40,424 nucleotides of DNA from Burkholderiaceae bacterium (GTDB taxonomy: Bacteria; Pseudomonadota; Gammaproteobacteria; Burkholderiales; Burkholderiaceae_C): contig JACSRS010000095.1 in assembly GCA_014879655.1 (NCBI GenBank), positions 1-40,424 of the forward strand. Direction: 5' to 3'. The position numbers and the translations under genes were made by a program. Below the pieces are notes generated by a model that saw only the letters and a program-made list of their open reading frames with translations, had not been told where the DNA came from and searched no databases. Shown here in pieces: positions 24,365 through 34,337 of the stretch; position 1 is the stretch's first letter; the number at the start of each line of letters is the position of its first letter.

Positions 24365-24607
24365 ATGAACATCCATACCCACCAGACTCCCAGCTGGAGC
24401 ACCTCTTCACTGGGCCGAACCGCTGAGACGTCACCCCAGGAACTTGCCGAACTGGGACAACATCTGCAGCGTTGCCGGGGATCTGGTAACCGCCTTTCTA
24501 CGCTGCAATCTGCTGCACAGGCCATGACCGGATTTGCCAGTGCCCGCCTGGTGACGACCCTGCTGGTACTCGCATGCCTGATTGGCGCCAGTTTCCTGAT
24601 TCTTTAA
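24365..24607 (+). CDS. Small C-tail-anchored membrane protein
   Basis: 80 residues. The N-terminal part is polar (NIHTHQTPSWSTSSLGRTAE, then ELAELGQHLQRCRG); the last about 21 residues form one membrane helix (LVTTLLVLACLIGASFLIL) ending at the stop. AGGGA precedes the ATG. It ends three bases before the next gene and is almost certainly translationally coupled to it. I do not recognise the family; some cyclic-glucan synthase genes have a small neighbour, but the link is inference. Confidence 0.55.
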   Translation: MNIHTHQTPSWSTSSLGRTAETSPQELAELGQHLQRCRGSGNRLSTLQSAAQAMTGFASARLVTTLLVLACLIGASFLIL

Positions 24608-24610
24608 GTC

Positions 24611-27600
24611 ATGAGGAAGCCCGGTTTCCGGAACCTGCTGCCCTTGGCGCCCGAGCCGTTGCTGGCCTTGCTGGACACCGATCGCGGTGCGCTGGAATTC
24701 CCGATACGTTCGGAGATTTTCGGCCCACAGCGTTTTGCGCAGCATGGGCGCAGTCTGGGCGAAACCCATCGCGCAGAACTGTCTACAAACCGCTCAGCAA
24801 GCTTCTTCCCCCGCCTGCAAGGCAACATCACGGCCCTGCGGGAAGCGAACGGCTATATCGGCGCGCAAGCAGCCAGTGGCTATGACATCAGTCCGGCTGC
24901 CGAATGGCTGCTGGACAATTTTCACCTCATCGAAGCACAACTCAAGGAAGTTCACGAGGGGCTTCCGACCAGCTACTTCCAGTCTCTGCCTGTATTGCTG
25001 GACGAGCCGCTGGCGGGACTCCCGCGCGTCTACGGCGTCGCATGGGCCTTTGTCGCGCACACCGACGGGGCATTTGACAAAGGCCTGTTGACGCACTACC
25101 TGTGTGCCTACCAGGAGACACGGGAGTTGAAACTGAGCGAGATGTGGGCGCTCCCCACCACGCTGCGTGTGGTGCTGATCGAAAACCTGCGTCGCCTGGC
25201 TGAGCGGATGGTCGCCAACAAGGCAGCCATCGAAGTGGCCAACCTGTGCTGTGACGACCTCGATTCTTTCGACCAGGGCACGCTGAACCAACTGCTGGCG
25301 CTACTGGAATTGCGCGGAGTCGGTCGGGTTTTTCTGGCCCAGATGGCGCAACGACTGCGCAAGTTGCGAACCATCGAAGACGGCGGATTTCCAGCCCCCC
25401 ACCAGGAATGGCTGCGCAACGCCCTTCCCGATCTGGCTGACACGCAGGCTCAGCAGGCCGCAGACATGGCGGCCGACAACCTGAGCGTCAGCAACGCTGT
25501 CACGTCACTGCGCGCGATTGGCGACGCCGACTGGCCGGGCATCATCGCGCGGACCAGCACCCTGATGCGTCTGATGCTGACTTCCACGGTTTTCCAGGCT
25601 GAGGACGGCGGTACGCGAGACAAGACACTGCACGAACTGGAAAAGCTGGCCCGCCGCAAGGGATGCAGCGAAATACAGGTGGCCAATGCGCTTCTGGAAC
25701 TGGTGAATGCCGCGCCGACGCCGGACAGCGTCGAATCGGTCCCCGGATACTGGCTGCAGGGCGCCGGCCGGGCCGCACTGATGCAGGCACTGTGTCTGCA
25801 GGATCCCCTGACATCGCCCTGGCGAGCACTTGCGCGCCGCGCTGCTCTTCCGCTTTACCTGACCGCGCAGATCGGTGGAGCACTGGGTGTCGTGACGTGG
25901 TTGATCCTGCGCCATGGCGCAACTGGCACGGTTGCAGATGTTCCGGTCTGGCTGACCCTGCTGGTCGGTGGCTTGATGCTGTTTCCCGCCTCAGAGGCGA
26001 TCGTGGCGGTGGTCAACCGCCTCATCAGTGAATCGGCACGCCCGCTGCATTTGCCGCGACTGGCGTTCTATGACGGCATTCCGCCAGAGCACCGCGCGCT
26101 GGTGGCAATCCCCGCGATGCTGACCAGCGAAAAAACTGCCGAAGAACTGGCGCATCGCCTGCATCTTCACTATCTGGCGAACCCGGAGCGATATGCGCAG
26201 TTTGCACTGCTGACCGACTGGGGAGATGCCGATACGCAGCATCTTGCGTCAGACGAGTTGCTGCTGAACAGTGTCACGCAAAAAATCAGGGTGTTGAACA
26301 GCCGGTATCCCGCCCGGGCATTCGATGCGCCGCGATTCCTGGTGTTGCACCGTCATCGCAGGTTCAGCGAAAGCGAACAACGCTGGATCGGGTGGGAACG
26401 CAAGCGCGGCAAGTTGGAGCAACTGGTCGCCGCCCTCGCAGGCAGATCGATCACGGGGTTCATTGATCTGGGTCTGGAGTCCTTGATCGCGCCAGCCACG
26501 CCTTACATCGTCACGCTGGACAGCGATACGCAAATGCCTCCCGGGCGCCTGCGTGAACTGGTCGGAATTGCCGCGCACCCCCTCAACCAACCCCGCCTGG
26601 ACAGCAGCGGGCAGTTCGTCGCCAGCGGCTATGGCATCTTGCAACCGCGGGTGGCAACGCCATTGCCAGCACCCGGCGACTTCACGCCTTACCACTGGCT
26701 TTTTGCCGGGCAATGCGGTGTCGACCCCTACAGCGCGGCAAGCTCCGAGGTCTACCAGGACCTGTTCGGCGAGGGCACCTTCACGGGCAAGGGTCTGCTC
26801 AATGTCGGGGCCATGCAGGCCACGATTGCGGGCCGGCTGCCGCAAAGCCAGGTGCTCAGTCATGATCTGCTGGAGGGTTCGATGGCGCGCTGCGCCACGG
26901 TGACCGACATCACCCTGATCGAAGATGCGCCCTTTCACGCCGATGTTGCGGCCTCGCGGGTGCATCGCTGGATGCGCGGCGACTGGCAACTGTTGCCGTT
27001 TCTGCTGAACCCGTGGCACTTTCGCCTTCGCGCGATCAATCGGTGGAAGATGGTGGACAACCTGCGCCGTTCACTGGTCGCGCCCATGTCACTGGCCCTG
27101 GTTCTGCTGGCCCTGGACGGCAGGGTCGTGCCGCCATGGGTCGCGCTGGCACTCGTCATTGCAGCCTTCTCGGGAGGCCCGATGCTGGGAGCGCTGGCCG
27201 GTTTTTCTTCCAGTCGCTATCACCTTGCCCGCCGGCATTTCTACCGCGAGGCCGGCATTGACCTGGCGCGCGCCGTTCTGGGTGGCCTGTGGCTGGGTGC
27301 GCAGTTGCTGCAGATGGCGTTGCGCTCGGTTGATGCCATCGTGCGCGCGGTCTATCGAACCTTCGTCAGTCGTCGCCACTTGTTGCAATGGACCACTGCA
27401 GCGACAGCGCAGGCCAAGGCGCAAACAGGCCTGGTTGCCGCCGCGCGCGCGCACTGGAGCCTGCCGCTGGATGCGGCGCTGCTGTTCGCTGCACTGTATG
27501 CGCGCGGAACAACCTACCCATTGCTGGCGCTGGCACTGTGTCTGGTCTGGGGCGCATCGCCCATCTGGACCTGGATCGTCAGCCAGTCGCGAAGGACGCA

Positions 27601-30600
27601 GGACAAGGCCGTTCTGCCGCTGGCCGTTCAATGGCATCTGGAGGGGATCGCACGCGACACCTGGCGCTACTTTGAGCGCTGCGTCGTCGCCGGTGACAAC
27701 CACCTGCCGCCGGACAACCTGCAGACGTTCCCACACGACACCGTGGCGCACCGTACCTCTCCCACCAATATCGGCCTTTATCTGCTGAGCGTGGCCAGTG
27801 CCCGCCAGTTCGGCTGGATCGGTACCCAGGAGTTGACGGCGCGAATGGAGGCGACGCTGGCGACCCTGCTGAAGCTGCAGCGACATCGCGGTCACTTTCT
27901 GAACTGGTATGACACTCAGACCTGCGCCCCCCTGCTGCCCCTTTATGTGTCAACGGTCGACAGTGGCAACCTCACCGGTCATCTGCTTGCGGTCGCCCAG
28001 GCCTGCCTCGAGCTGTCAAAGGCGCCCCATGACCAGGACGCCAGCGCTCGCGCCATTTCGGCGTCCCACCGGCGGCTGGCACCGTTTCTGGCGTTGAAAG
28101 CAAGTCACAGAATCGACGGCCCGATCGCGCACCTGCTGGCCATGAAAGATCCGCTGGCGCTGTGTCAACAGGACATCGAAGCCTTCGGGCAGGCCTTGCA
28201 GGATGCTGACGAAGAACTGGCACAGCTTTGCCCGCCAGAAGCTGAAAGCGCCATCCCCGACCCTGAGACACCGGGTGCGGAAATCGCATGGCTTCTGGCT
28301 GATCACCTCAAAACCCTCCGCTCGGCGTGGCAGGACACGCAAGCCCTGTGGTCGCCCAATTCGTCGGGGACACGGAAAACCGTGAGTCGCCTGGAACGCC
28401 TTTCCAGCGATTTTGAAACGCTTGCCTGGCAGGCTGACTACGGCTTCCTGTATGGTCGCAAGCGACACCTGCTCCATATTGGCTATCGCATCGCCGAGCA
28501 GCAGCTCGACGCGGGCTTTTATGACCTGCTGGCATCGGAGTCCCGCCTCACCAGTCTGCTGGCCATCGCAAGGGGTGACGTTCCGGTCCGCCATTGGGCC
28601 GCACTGGGCCGCCTTTACCTGGTCAAAGGGGCAGACATCGGGCTGCAGTCGTGGTCGGGTTCCATGTTCGAGTACCTCATGCCGGGACTGATCCTGGAAG
28701 AACCGTATGGCAGCGTGCTGGGCGAAGCCTGCCAAACCGCGCTCCAGGAACAGATCGACTTCGCCCATGCACGGCAGGTTCCCTGGGGCATCTCCGAATC
28801 GGCCTATGCCGGTCGTGACCACACGCTCGCCTACCAGTATGCGCCGCAGGGTGTCGCACGACTGGCCCTGCGGCGTACGCCGCCTGACGAACTGGTCGTT
28901 GCTCCGTACGCAACCGCGCTTGCCGCGCAGATCTCTCCCGTACGCGCGTCGGACAATTTCGCCGCGCTCGAACGTCTGGGCGCACGCGCGCAGTACGGTT
29001 TCCTTGAATCGCTCGACTTCACGCCTTCGCGGCAGTCGGGGATGCAACGGTTCACACCGGTCTGCACGTTCATGGCGCACCACCAGGGAATGAGCATCGT
29101 CGCACTGGCCAATGTGTTGCTGGGCGGCGTCGCTCAGCGCTGGGGCATGGCCACGGCCCACATCGAGGCGGTCTCTTCACTGCTGCACGAGCGAGTGCCG
29201 CGCGAAGTGTCGAAGCTGTATGCCGCTCCCGCGGAGCTGCCTGCGCCGCACCAGCCCAGCCATTCGGGTGGCCGGTTCCTTCGGGATGTAGTGCCGGGAT
29301 CGGCCGCGACGGAACCGACGCTGGTGATGTCGAATGGCCGCTACAACGTTTCGATTCGCGCCAACGGAGCCGGTTGCAGCCGCTGGGGCGAGATCGGAGT
29401 CAACCGCTCGCGCGACGACGCGCTCAGAGACGCCCATGGCTGCTTCTTCTACCTGCAACGCAGTCCACAGCAGCCACCCGTGTCGACAACCCAGCATCCG
29501 GCACCAGACCCTGGCGCCAGCTACCGCAGCACCTTTCACGCTGACCGGGCCTGCTTCGATGCTGCCTGGCCGGACGTCGAGGTTCACACCACAGTGTGGG
29601 TGAGCCCGGAAGACGACATCGAGTTCCGGCAGGTCGAGTTGCGAAATCTCGGCGGCAGCGTGCTCGAACTCGAACTGATCTCCGCCTTTGAAGTCACACT
29701 GGCTGATGCCAACGCAGACGAGTCGCATCCCGCGTTCAGCAGCCTTTTCATCAAGACCGGCTGGCAGCCGGAAAACCAGGCGCTGGTCTTCCGGCGCACT
29801 CCTCGACTGGTCAACGAGCAGGACATCGTCGCGGCGCATTTTCTGGCCGGGACCGACCGACAGGTCGTCCGTGTCCGCGCACAGGCCGACCGGCAAGCCT
29901 GGTCGGGTCGGAACCGGGATGTCAGCCAGCCCCGGACTGCTTTCGCCGATGTGCCCGCGGCGAGAACCGACGCAACGGGCGGTGACCAAAGCCCGCAGGA
30001 CTTCCCGCTCGATACGGGGCTGGACCCTGTCAGCGCGCTGGCGGTGGGTCTGCGCATCGCACCGCATTCGAAGGCGCGCCTGACTTTTGCGACGACGGTA
30101 TCGAGCAATTGCGAAACACTGAACGCGGTCATCGACAAATACCGGCAGCCCAGTCATGTGCGGCGTGCCTCGCTGATGTCAGCCACCTTGACCGGCATTC
30201 GCCTGCGCGACCTGGCCATCAGCCCGCAGAGCTTTGCGACCGTCCAGACGATGACGACGGCACTTGTGCTCAGCCTCACACGACCCCGCTCTGGCCCGGC
30301 AAGGCGTGCGGACGCGGCTCCGGACGCCTGTGACCGCCAGTTGCTCTGGCGTTTCGGCATATCCGGGGACCGTCCCATCATCCTGGTGTCTGTCTCTGTG
30401 ACCCATGGCATGGGCCTGCTTCGCTCGCTGGCCGATGCGCTGAGTCTGTGGTCCTGGAATCAGGTCCCCTGCGATCTGGTGATCGTCAACGCCGAGACCG
30501 GCTCCTACTACAAGGCACTGAACCACGAAATTTCGGCTTTGCGAAGTCGCCATATTGCGACCTATGGCATGCAGCAGGGTCAGGCCTGCGTCGGGTTCCA

Positions 30601-33274
30601 TGTGTTGCAAGCCGAAAGCGTCTCAGCAGCTGAAATGGTCACGCTGGAAAGTCTGGCCCGCCTGCAATTCAACGCCGATGGCCGGCCGCTGGCCCACCAC
30701 GTACAGGAGTGGAGCGAAGCCCAAGAGACTGCTTTCGACAAGCGGCATGAAGGATCAGTGAAGGGCATCCTTTTTCCTGACTGGAACCCGGACCTGGCGC
30801 AGGTGCCACGTGGGAGATTTGATCCTGAATCGGGGGAATTCAGTTTCGCTGCCGATGCCGGAACGCGCCCCGCGCGACCGTGGATCAACGTGTTGTCCAA
30901 CACCGGTTTCGGCACCCAGGTTTCCGAGTCCGGCGCCGGCTTCAGCTGGGCCGGCAACAGCCGGCTGAACCAACTGACCGCGTGGTCAAACGATCCGGTG
31001 GCAGATCCACCGACTGAAAGCTTCTTTTTGCAGGATCTCAGGACCCACGAAGCCTGGAGCGTGTCCGCTTGCGCCTGCGCAGTCAAAGGCACAGGCTACA
31101 AGGTTTCACACGGTCAGGGCTACACCGTCATCAGCCACTGGCAAGGAAGCCTGGAAGTCACGGCAACGTGGTGCGTGGACGCGCTGACTTCGGTCAAGCA
31201 GGTCCAGCTGCGCCTCGTCAATCACGGCAACAGGAAACGGGAGCTGCGTCTGGTCGGCATTGTCGAATGGATGATGGGTGCGAGCCGTGTGGACCGCAAC
31301 ACGGTGCACACCGCGCTCTTTCGCCAGCGCCTTCCGGCCTTGCCGGCGCCAGCCAGCGCGCCAGACTCCGGTCAGGAACAGAAGCTGACAGCCTTGTTGT
31401 GCACCCAGCGCGAGAGTTCCGCCGGTTTTGGCAATGGCACGGCATTCTTTGCGGTTGCGGGCGTCGCCAGCGAGGCCGAGGACTGGACCTGCGACCGACG
31501 CGAATGCTTTGACGCGCGCGGGCGGATGGTTCTGCCTGACCACTTCGGACAAGGCAGCGGCAGCGGGCTTGATCCCTGCGCGGCCCTGTCCATGCGCATG
31601 ACCCTGGCGCCCGGTGAGTCCGACGAAAGGGCGTTCCTGCTCGGCTATGCCGAAAGCCCCGACGCCGCGAAGTCGCTGGCCACGCTGGCCGCAGCGATGC
31701 CCGCCAGTGAACGCCTGGATGCGGCGCGGGCGACCTGGGACACGCTTCTGTCGGCAACGACAGTGAAGACGCCCGACCCCTTGTTCGATGCCATGGTGAA
31801 CCGCTGGCTGCTCTACCAGACCATATCCTGCCGTCTGTGGGCCAAGGCCGGCTTCTACCAGGCGGGTGGCGCGACCGGGTATCGCGATCAATTGCAGGAC
31901 GCCATGTCGCTGACCTGGACCGCGCCGGACATGCTGCGCCGGCAAATCGTTCTCTGCGCCTCACGGCAGTTTGAGCAGGGCGACGTGCAGCACTGGTGGC
32001 ATGCGCCGCTGGGTGCCGGCGTGCGCACCCATTTTTCAGATGATTTGCTATGGCTGCCACTGGCCTGTGCGCACTACGTCAACGCAACCGGTGACAGCGG
32101 GCTGCTGGATGAATCTGTGCCCTTCATCGAAGGCGCGGCCATTCCGGAAGGCTCTGAAGATGCCTACTATGTACCGGACGTCAGCCTCGTGGAGGTTTCT
32201 GTCTACGAGCACGCGGCCCGGACCATCGACCACAGCCTGCGCCTGGGCGCGCACGGCCTTCCGCTGATGGGCAGTGGCGACTGGAACGATGGCATGAACC
32301 GGGTCGGCATTGAAGGCCGTGGCGAGTCCGTCTGGCTGGGCTGGTTCCTGTGCAAGGTGGTGGCGGACTTTTTGCCGCTGGCCAGCGCGCGTGGCGATAG
32401 GGAGCGGGTCGCGCGCTGGCAAGAAGCGGTTCACGGTTGGAGCGCCGCCCTGAACGGGCCCGCCTGGGACGGGCAATGGTTCAAGCGTGCGTATTTCGAT
32501 ACCGGGGAGGCGCTGGGTTCGCATGCCAACGCCGAGTGCCGTATCGATCTGATCGCGCAAGCCTGGGCGGTCATGTCCAGCGCGGCAGACCCCGAGTTGC
32601 AGGCGAAGGCACTGACTGCCATGGACGCCAATCTGGTGGATCCGGCAGCGGGGCTGATCAAGCTGCTCGATCCGCCGTTCGTCCACGCTGCACCCAGCGC
32701 TGGCTACATTCAGGCCTACCCGCCGGGTGTGCGCGAAAACGGCGGCCAGTATTCACATGCGGGCGTCTGGGCATTGATGGCCCAGGCTGCGTATGTGCAA
32801 CTGCATCCGCAGGCCAGTGCCAAGCGTGACCTCGTTTACCGCTATTTCACCTGGCTCAGCCCGGCCCATCGCGCTGACCACCCGACGCAAGGGCCTCTGT
32901 ACGGCCTCGAGCCCTATGTGATGGCGGGCGATGTCTGCACACAACCACCTTATGCCGGACGCGGCGGCTGGAGCTGGTATACCGGCGCTGCCGGCTGGAT
33001 GCACCGCGCGGCGATTGAATCTATCTTTGGCCTGCGTCAGGGCACAACCGACCTGTGCTTCAACCCCTGCCTGCCCTCCCATTGGCCCCAGGCCGAGTTG
33101 ACGCTGAGAAGAGGCGACCGGACGATGCGCTTCATCCTGATCCGCGCCACTGCCGACGCCGCATTGGCCGCGACTGCGCAGTGGGGCACGCAATTGCTGC
33201 ACCCGGGGCAGCCACTTCAATGGCCGGAACTGCCCATGGACACCTGTTTCGTGATTCCGCTGGGATCCGATTGA
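24611..33274 (+). CDS. ndvB: Cyclic beta-1,2-glucan synthase (NdvB/ChvB type)
   Basis: A 2887-residue inner-membrane enzyme making cyclic beta-1,2-glucan from UDP-glucose for the periplasm, where it serves in osmoadaptation and, in rhizobia, host infection. Length and order match the NdvB/ChvB family. An N-terminal cytoplasmic region of about 400 residues comes first, then membrane helices (about 415-480). The GT84 transferase core follows (TLDSDTQMP near 636, GEGTFTGKG near 717, SHDLLEG, HRWMRGDWQ near 780). More membrane helices lie at about 820-860 and 945-1000. A glucoamylase-like region starts about 1030 (SPTNIGLYLLS, SWSGSMFEYLMP). Two beta-sandwich segments (about 1570 and 2160) precede a GH94 phosphorylase domain with GDWNDGMNRVG near 2556 and ENGGQYSHAGVW near 2710. 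The catalytic Asp of GDWND is present. GH94 controls ring size by phosphorolysis. Confidence 0.93.
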   Translation: MRKPGFRNLLPLAPEPLLALLDTDRGALEFPIRSEIFGPQRFAQHGRSLGETHRAELSTNRSASFFPRLQGNITALREANGYIGAQAASGYDISPAAEWLLDNFHLIEAQLKEVHEGLPTSYFQSLPVLLDEPLAGLPRVYGVAWAFVAHTDGAFDKGLLTHYLCAYQETRELKLSEMWALPTTLRVVLIENLRRLAERMVANKAAIEVANLCCDDLDSFDQGTLNQLLALLELRGVGRVFLAQMAQRLRKLRTIEDGGFPAPHQEWLRNALPDLADTQAQQAADMAADNLSVSNAVTSLRAIGDADWPGIIARTSTLMRLMLTSTVFQAEDGGTRDKTLHELEKLARRKGCSEIQVANALLELVNAAPTPDSVESVPGYWLQGAGRAALMQALCLQDPLTSPWRALARRAALPLYLTAQIGGALGVVTWLILRHGATGTVADVPVWLTLLVGGLMLFPASEAIVAVVNRLISESARPLHLPRLAFYDGIPPEHRALVAIPAMLTSEKTAEELAHRLHLHYLANPERYAQFALLTDWGDADTQHLASDELLLNSVTQKIRVLNSRYPARAFDAPRFLVLHRHRRFSESEQRWIGWERKRGKLEQLVAALAGRSITGFIDLGLESLIAPATPYIVTLDSDTQMPPGRLRELVGIAAHPLNQPRLDSSGQFVASGYGILQPRVATPLPAPGDFTPYHWLFAGQCGVDPYSAASSEVYQDLFGEGTFTGKGLLNVGAMQATIAGRLPQSQVLSHDLLEGSMARCATVTDITLIEDAPFHADVAASRVHRWMRGDWQLLPFLLNPWHFRLRAINRWKMVDNLRRSLVAPMSLALVLLALDGRVVPPWVALALVIAAFSGGPMLGALAGFSSSRYHLARRHFYREAGIDLARAVLGGLWLGAQLLQMALRSVDAIVRAVYRTFVSRRHLLQWTTAATAQAKAQTGLVAAARAHWSLPLDAALLFAALYARGTTYPLLALALCLVWGASPIWTWIVSQSRRTQDKAVLPLAVQWHLEGIARDTWRYFERCVVAGDNHLPPDNLQTFPHDTVAHRTSPTNIGLYLLSVASARQFGWIGTQELTARMEATLATLLKLQRHRGHFLNWYDTQTCAPLLPLYVSTVDSGNLTGHLLAVAQACLELSKAPHDQDASARAISASHRRLAPFLALKASHRIDGPIAHLLAMKDPLALCQQDIEAFGQALQDADEELAQLCPPEAESAIPDPETPGAEIAWLLADHLKTLRSAWQDTQALWSPNSSGTRKTVSRLERLSSDFETLAWQADYGFLYGRKRHLLHIGYRIAEQQLDAGFYDLLASESRLTSLLAIARGDVPVRHWAALGRLYLVKGADIGLQSWSGSMFEYLMPGLILEEPYGSVLGEACQTALQEQIDFAHARQVPWGISESAYAGRDHTLAYQYAPQGVARLALRRTPPDELVVAPYATALAAQISPVRASDNFAALERLGARAQYGFLESLDFTPSRQSGMQRFTPVCTFMAHHQGMSIVALANVLLGGVAQRWGMATAHIEAVSSLLHERVPREVSKLYAAPAELPAPHQPSHSGGRFLRDVVPGSAATEPTLVMSNGRYNVSIRANGAGCSRWGEIGVNRSRDDALRDAHGCFFYLQRSPQQPPVSTTQHPAPDPGASYRSTFHADRACFDAAWPDVEVHTTVWVSPEDDIEFRQVELRNLGGSVLELELISAFEVTLADANADESHPAFSSLFIKTGWQPENQALVFRRTPRLVNEQDIVAAHFLAGTDRQVVRVRAQADRQAWSGRNRDVSQPRTAFADVPAARTDATGGDQSPQDFPLDTGLDPVSALAVGLRIAPHSKARLTFATTVSSNCETLNAVIDKYRQPSHVRRASLMSATLTGIRLRDLAISPQSFATVQTMTTALVLSLTRPRSGPARRADAAPDACDRQLLWRFGISGDRPIILVSVSVTHGMGLLRSLADALSLWSWNQVPCDLVIVNAETGSYYKALNHEISALRSRHIATYGMQQGQACVGFHVLQAESVSAAEMVTLESLARLQFNADGRPLAHHVQEWSEAQETAFDKRHEGSVKGILFPDWNPDLAQVPRGRFDPESGEFSFAADAGTRPARPWINVLSNTGFGTQVSESGAGFSWAGNSRLNQLTAWSNDPVADPPTESFFLQDLRTHEAWSVSACACAVKGTGYKVSHGQGYTVISHWQGSLEVTATWCVDALTSVKQVQLRLVNHGNRKRELRLVGIVEWMMGASRVDRNTVHTALFRQRLPALPAPASAPDSGQEQKLTALLCTQRESSAGFGNGTAFFAVAGVASEAEDWTCDRRECFDARGRMVLPDHFGQGSGSGLDPCAALSMRMTLAPGESDERAFLLGYAESPDAAKSLATLAAAMPASERLDAARATWDTLLSATTVKTPDPLFDAMVNRWLLYQTISCRLWAKAGFYQAGGATGYRDQLQDAMSLTWTAPDMLRRQIVLCASRQFEQGDVQHWWHAPLGAGVRTHFSDDLLWLPLACAHYVNATGDSGLLDESVPFIEGAAIPEGSEDAYYVPDVSLVEVSVYEHAARTIDHSLRLGAHGLPLMGSGDWNDGMNRVGIEGRGESVWLGWFLCKVVADFLPLASARGDRERVARWQEAVHGWSAALNGPAWDGQWFKRAYFDTGEALGSHANAECRIDLIAQAWAVMSSAADPELQAKALTAMDANLVDPAAGLIKLLDPPFVHAAPSAGYIQAYPPGVRENGGQYSHAGVWALMAQAAYVQLHPQASAKRDLVYRYFTWLSPAHRADHPTQGPLYGLEPYVMAGDVCTQPPYAGRGGWSWYTGAAGWMHRAAIESIFGLRQGTTDLCFNPCLPSHWPQAELTLRRGDRTMRFILIRATADAALAATAQWGTQLLHPGQPLQWPELPMDTCFVIPLGSD

Positions 33275-33281
33275 GAGGCTC

Positions 33282-33324
33282 GGTGCGCTGCCGCACAGAC
33301 CGCGCTTTCAGGTCGCCGTAATCT
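33282..33324 (+). promoter_or_regulatory. CRP-like operator and -10 (site E) for the BON gene
   Basis: GGTGCG-CTGC-CGCACA (33282-33297), then GAC, 18 bases and TAATCT (33319-33324). Eleven of twelve half-site bases fit. The -10 hexamer and all spacings equal those of site A rightward. Predicted start near 33331 and leader 82 bases to ATG 33413. Confidence 0.7.
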
Positions 33325-33412
33325 GCAGTGGTAGCCAAAGCAAAAGTCGGGTGCGGGGCTTCTCACCAAATGGTCCATCTATTTCCCGCATCTAACTCAC
33401 TGGAGACTTCTT

Positions 33413-33727
33413 ATGTACATCCGCACCACACTTGCCGCCGCGATGACCGCCATCGTCCTGCTTTCCGCCACCGGTTGCGCCGTCAGCCGGGGCCAGCAGA
33501 CCACAGGCGCTTACGTCGATGACGCGGGCATCACCACCCTGGTCAAGTCGCGCATGCTGGAAAGCCCGGCCGTCGCTGGCACGTCGATCAGCGTTGAAAC
33601 GCTCAACGGCACCGTGATGCTTTCCGGCTTCGCCAAGAATTCAAGCGAGAAGGCCGCGGCCGAAAGCATCGCACGCGGCGTCAAGGGCGTAATCAGTGTC
33701 AAGAACGAGATCGCTGTCCGTCCATGA
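33413..33727 (+). CDS. BON-domain lipoprotein
   Basis: 104-residue periplasmic lipoprotein: signal MYIRTTLAAAMTAIVLLSATGC (lipobox SATGC), short linker, then one BON domain (about 40-104: DDAGITTLVKSRMLESPAV, SVETLNGTVMLSGFA, AAAESIARGVKGVISVKNEI). BON domains bind membranes or lipids. Single-domain BON lipoproteins relate to OsmY/YraP, which protect the envelope under osmotic or other stress. GGAG precedes the ATG, promoter E lies upstream and an intrinsic terminator follows. Confidence 0.93.
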   Translation: MYIRTTLAAAMTAIVLLSATGCAVSRGQQTTGAYVDDAGITTLVKSRMLESPAVAGTSISVETLNGTVMLSGFAKNSSEKAAAESIARGVKGVISVKNEIAVRP

Positions 33728-33778
33728 AACTCACGCCTGAAATGATTTGCGCCGGCTGACAACAGCCCAAGCGATCAG

Positions 33779-33814
33779 AAGCCGCCCGTGCAACCGCCGG
33801 GCGGCTTTTCTTTC
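33779..33814 (+). terminator. Rho-independent terminator after the BON gene
   Basis: AAGCCGCCCG (33779-33788) and CGGGCGGCTT (33798-33807) make a perfect 10-bp stem with a 9-base loop, followed by TTTCTTT. It lies 52 bases after the BON stop. Confidence 0.9.
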
Positions 33815-33914
33815 GATTCCAGTGATCTTCCCGACGAAGCGCCTGGCACTTTTCCTTCTTGCACACACCAGGAATCCATGTGTTTCGAAGTACGCGCGCC
33901 GCCGGCCCAGCCAA

Positions 33915-34337
33915 TCAACAGTGAATGTGGAACTGTCTGTCTCGTGCCTTGCGGCGCTGAACGGCAATCCAAGCCTGCGTCTGTGATGAAAGCGGCTGAC
34001 GGGCCATCTCGTCCCACTCGCGAATCTGAGCGTCCAACGACTGGCACTCGGCCTTGTTAGACGGCACTGTGGCGCGTTGAACCGTCACCGGCGCGGGTGG
34101 CTGGGCAAGCGTAGCAGCCTGCGCACGGTTCTGCTCGGCAAGCTGCACCTGCTGGTCAAACGGCAGGCCATCGGGCACGCTCACGATACGCTCGATCAGC
34201 GCGTTGTGTTTGCCGCAATGCGCGCTGGACCAAAATGTGCCGCCGCTGTAGCTTTTGCACATGAAAACCTCGCCCGCGCCCGCACCCACCGGTGAAAGCA
34301 GCGCCAAACAGGCGAGGACGGGAAGTACTCTTTTCAT
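33915..34337 (-). CDS. Secreted small cysteine-containing protein, hypothetical
   Basis: 140 residues from ATG 34337 (GGGAGA 6 bases upstream; an in-frame upstream extension to 34448 lacks a site). The signal MKRVLPVLACLALLSPVGAGA is cleaved near GAGAGE. The mature part opens EVFMCKSYSGGTFWSSAHCGKHNALIERIVSVP, resembling short periplasmic Cys proteins of Burkholderiales. It ends with a C-terminal motif CQSLDAQIREWDEMARQP, QAWIAVQRRKARDRQF and a final Cys. The same C-terminal pattern recurs in many betaproteobacterial hypothetical proteins. Function unknown. Confidence 0.82.
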   Translation of the reverse strand: MKRVLPVLACLALLSPVGAGAGEVFMCKSYSGGTFWSSAHCGKHNALIERIVSVPDGLPFDQQVQLAEQNRAQAATLAQPPAPVTVQRATVPSNKAECQSLDAQIREWDEMARQPLSSQTQAWIAVQRRKARDRQFHIHC

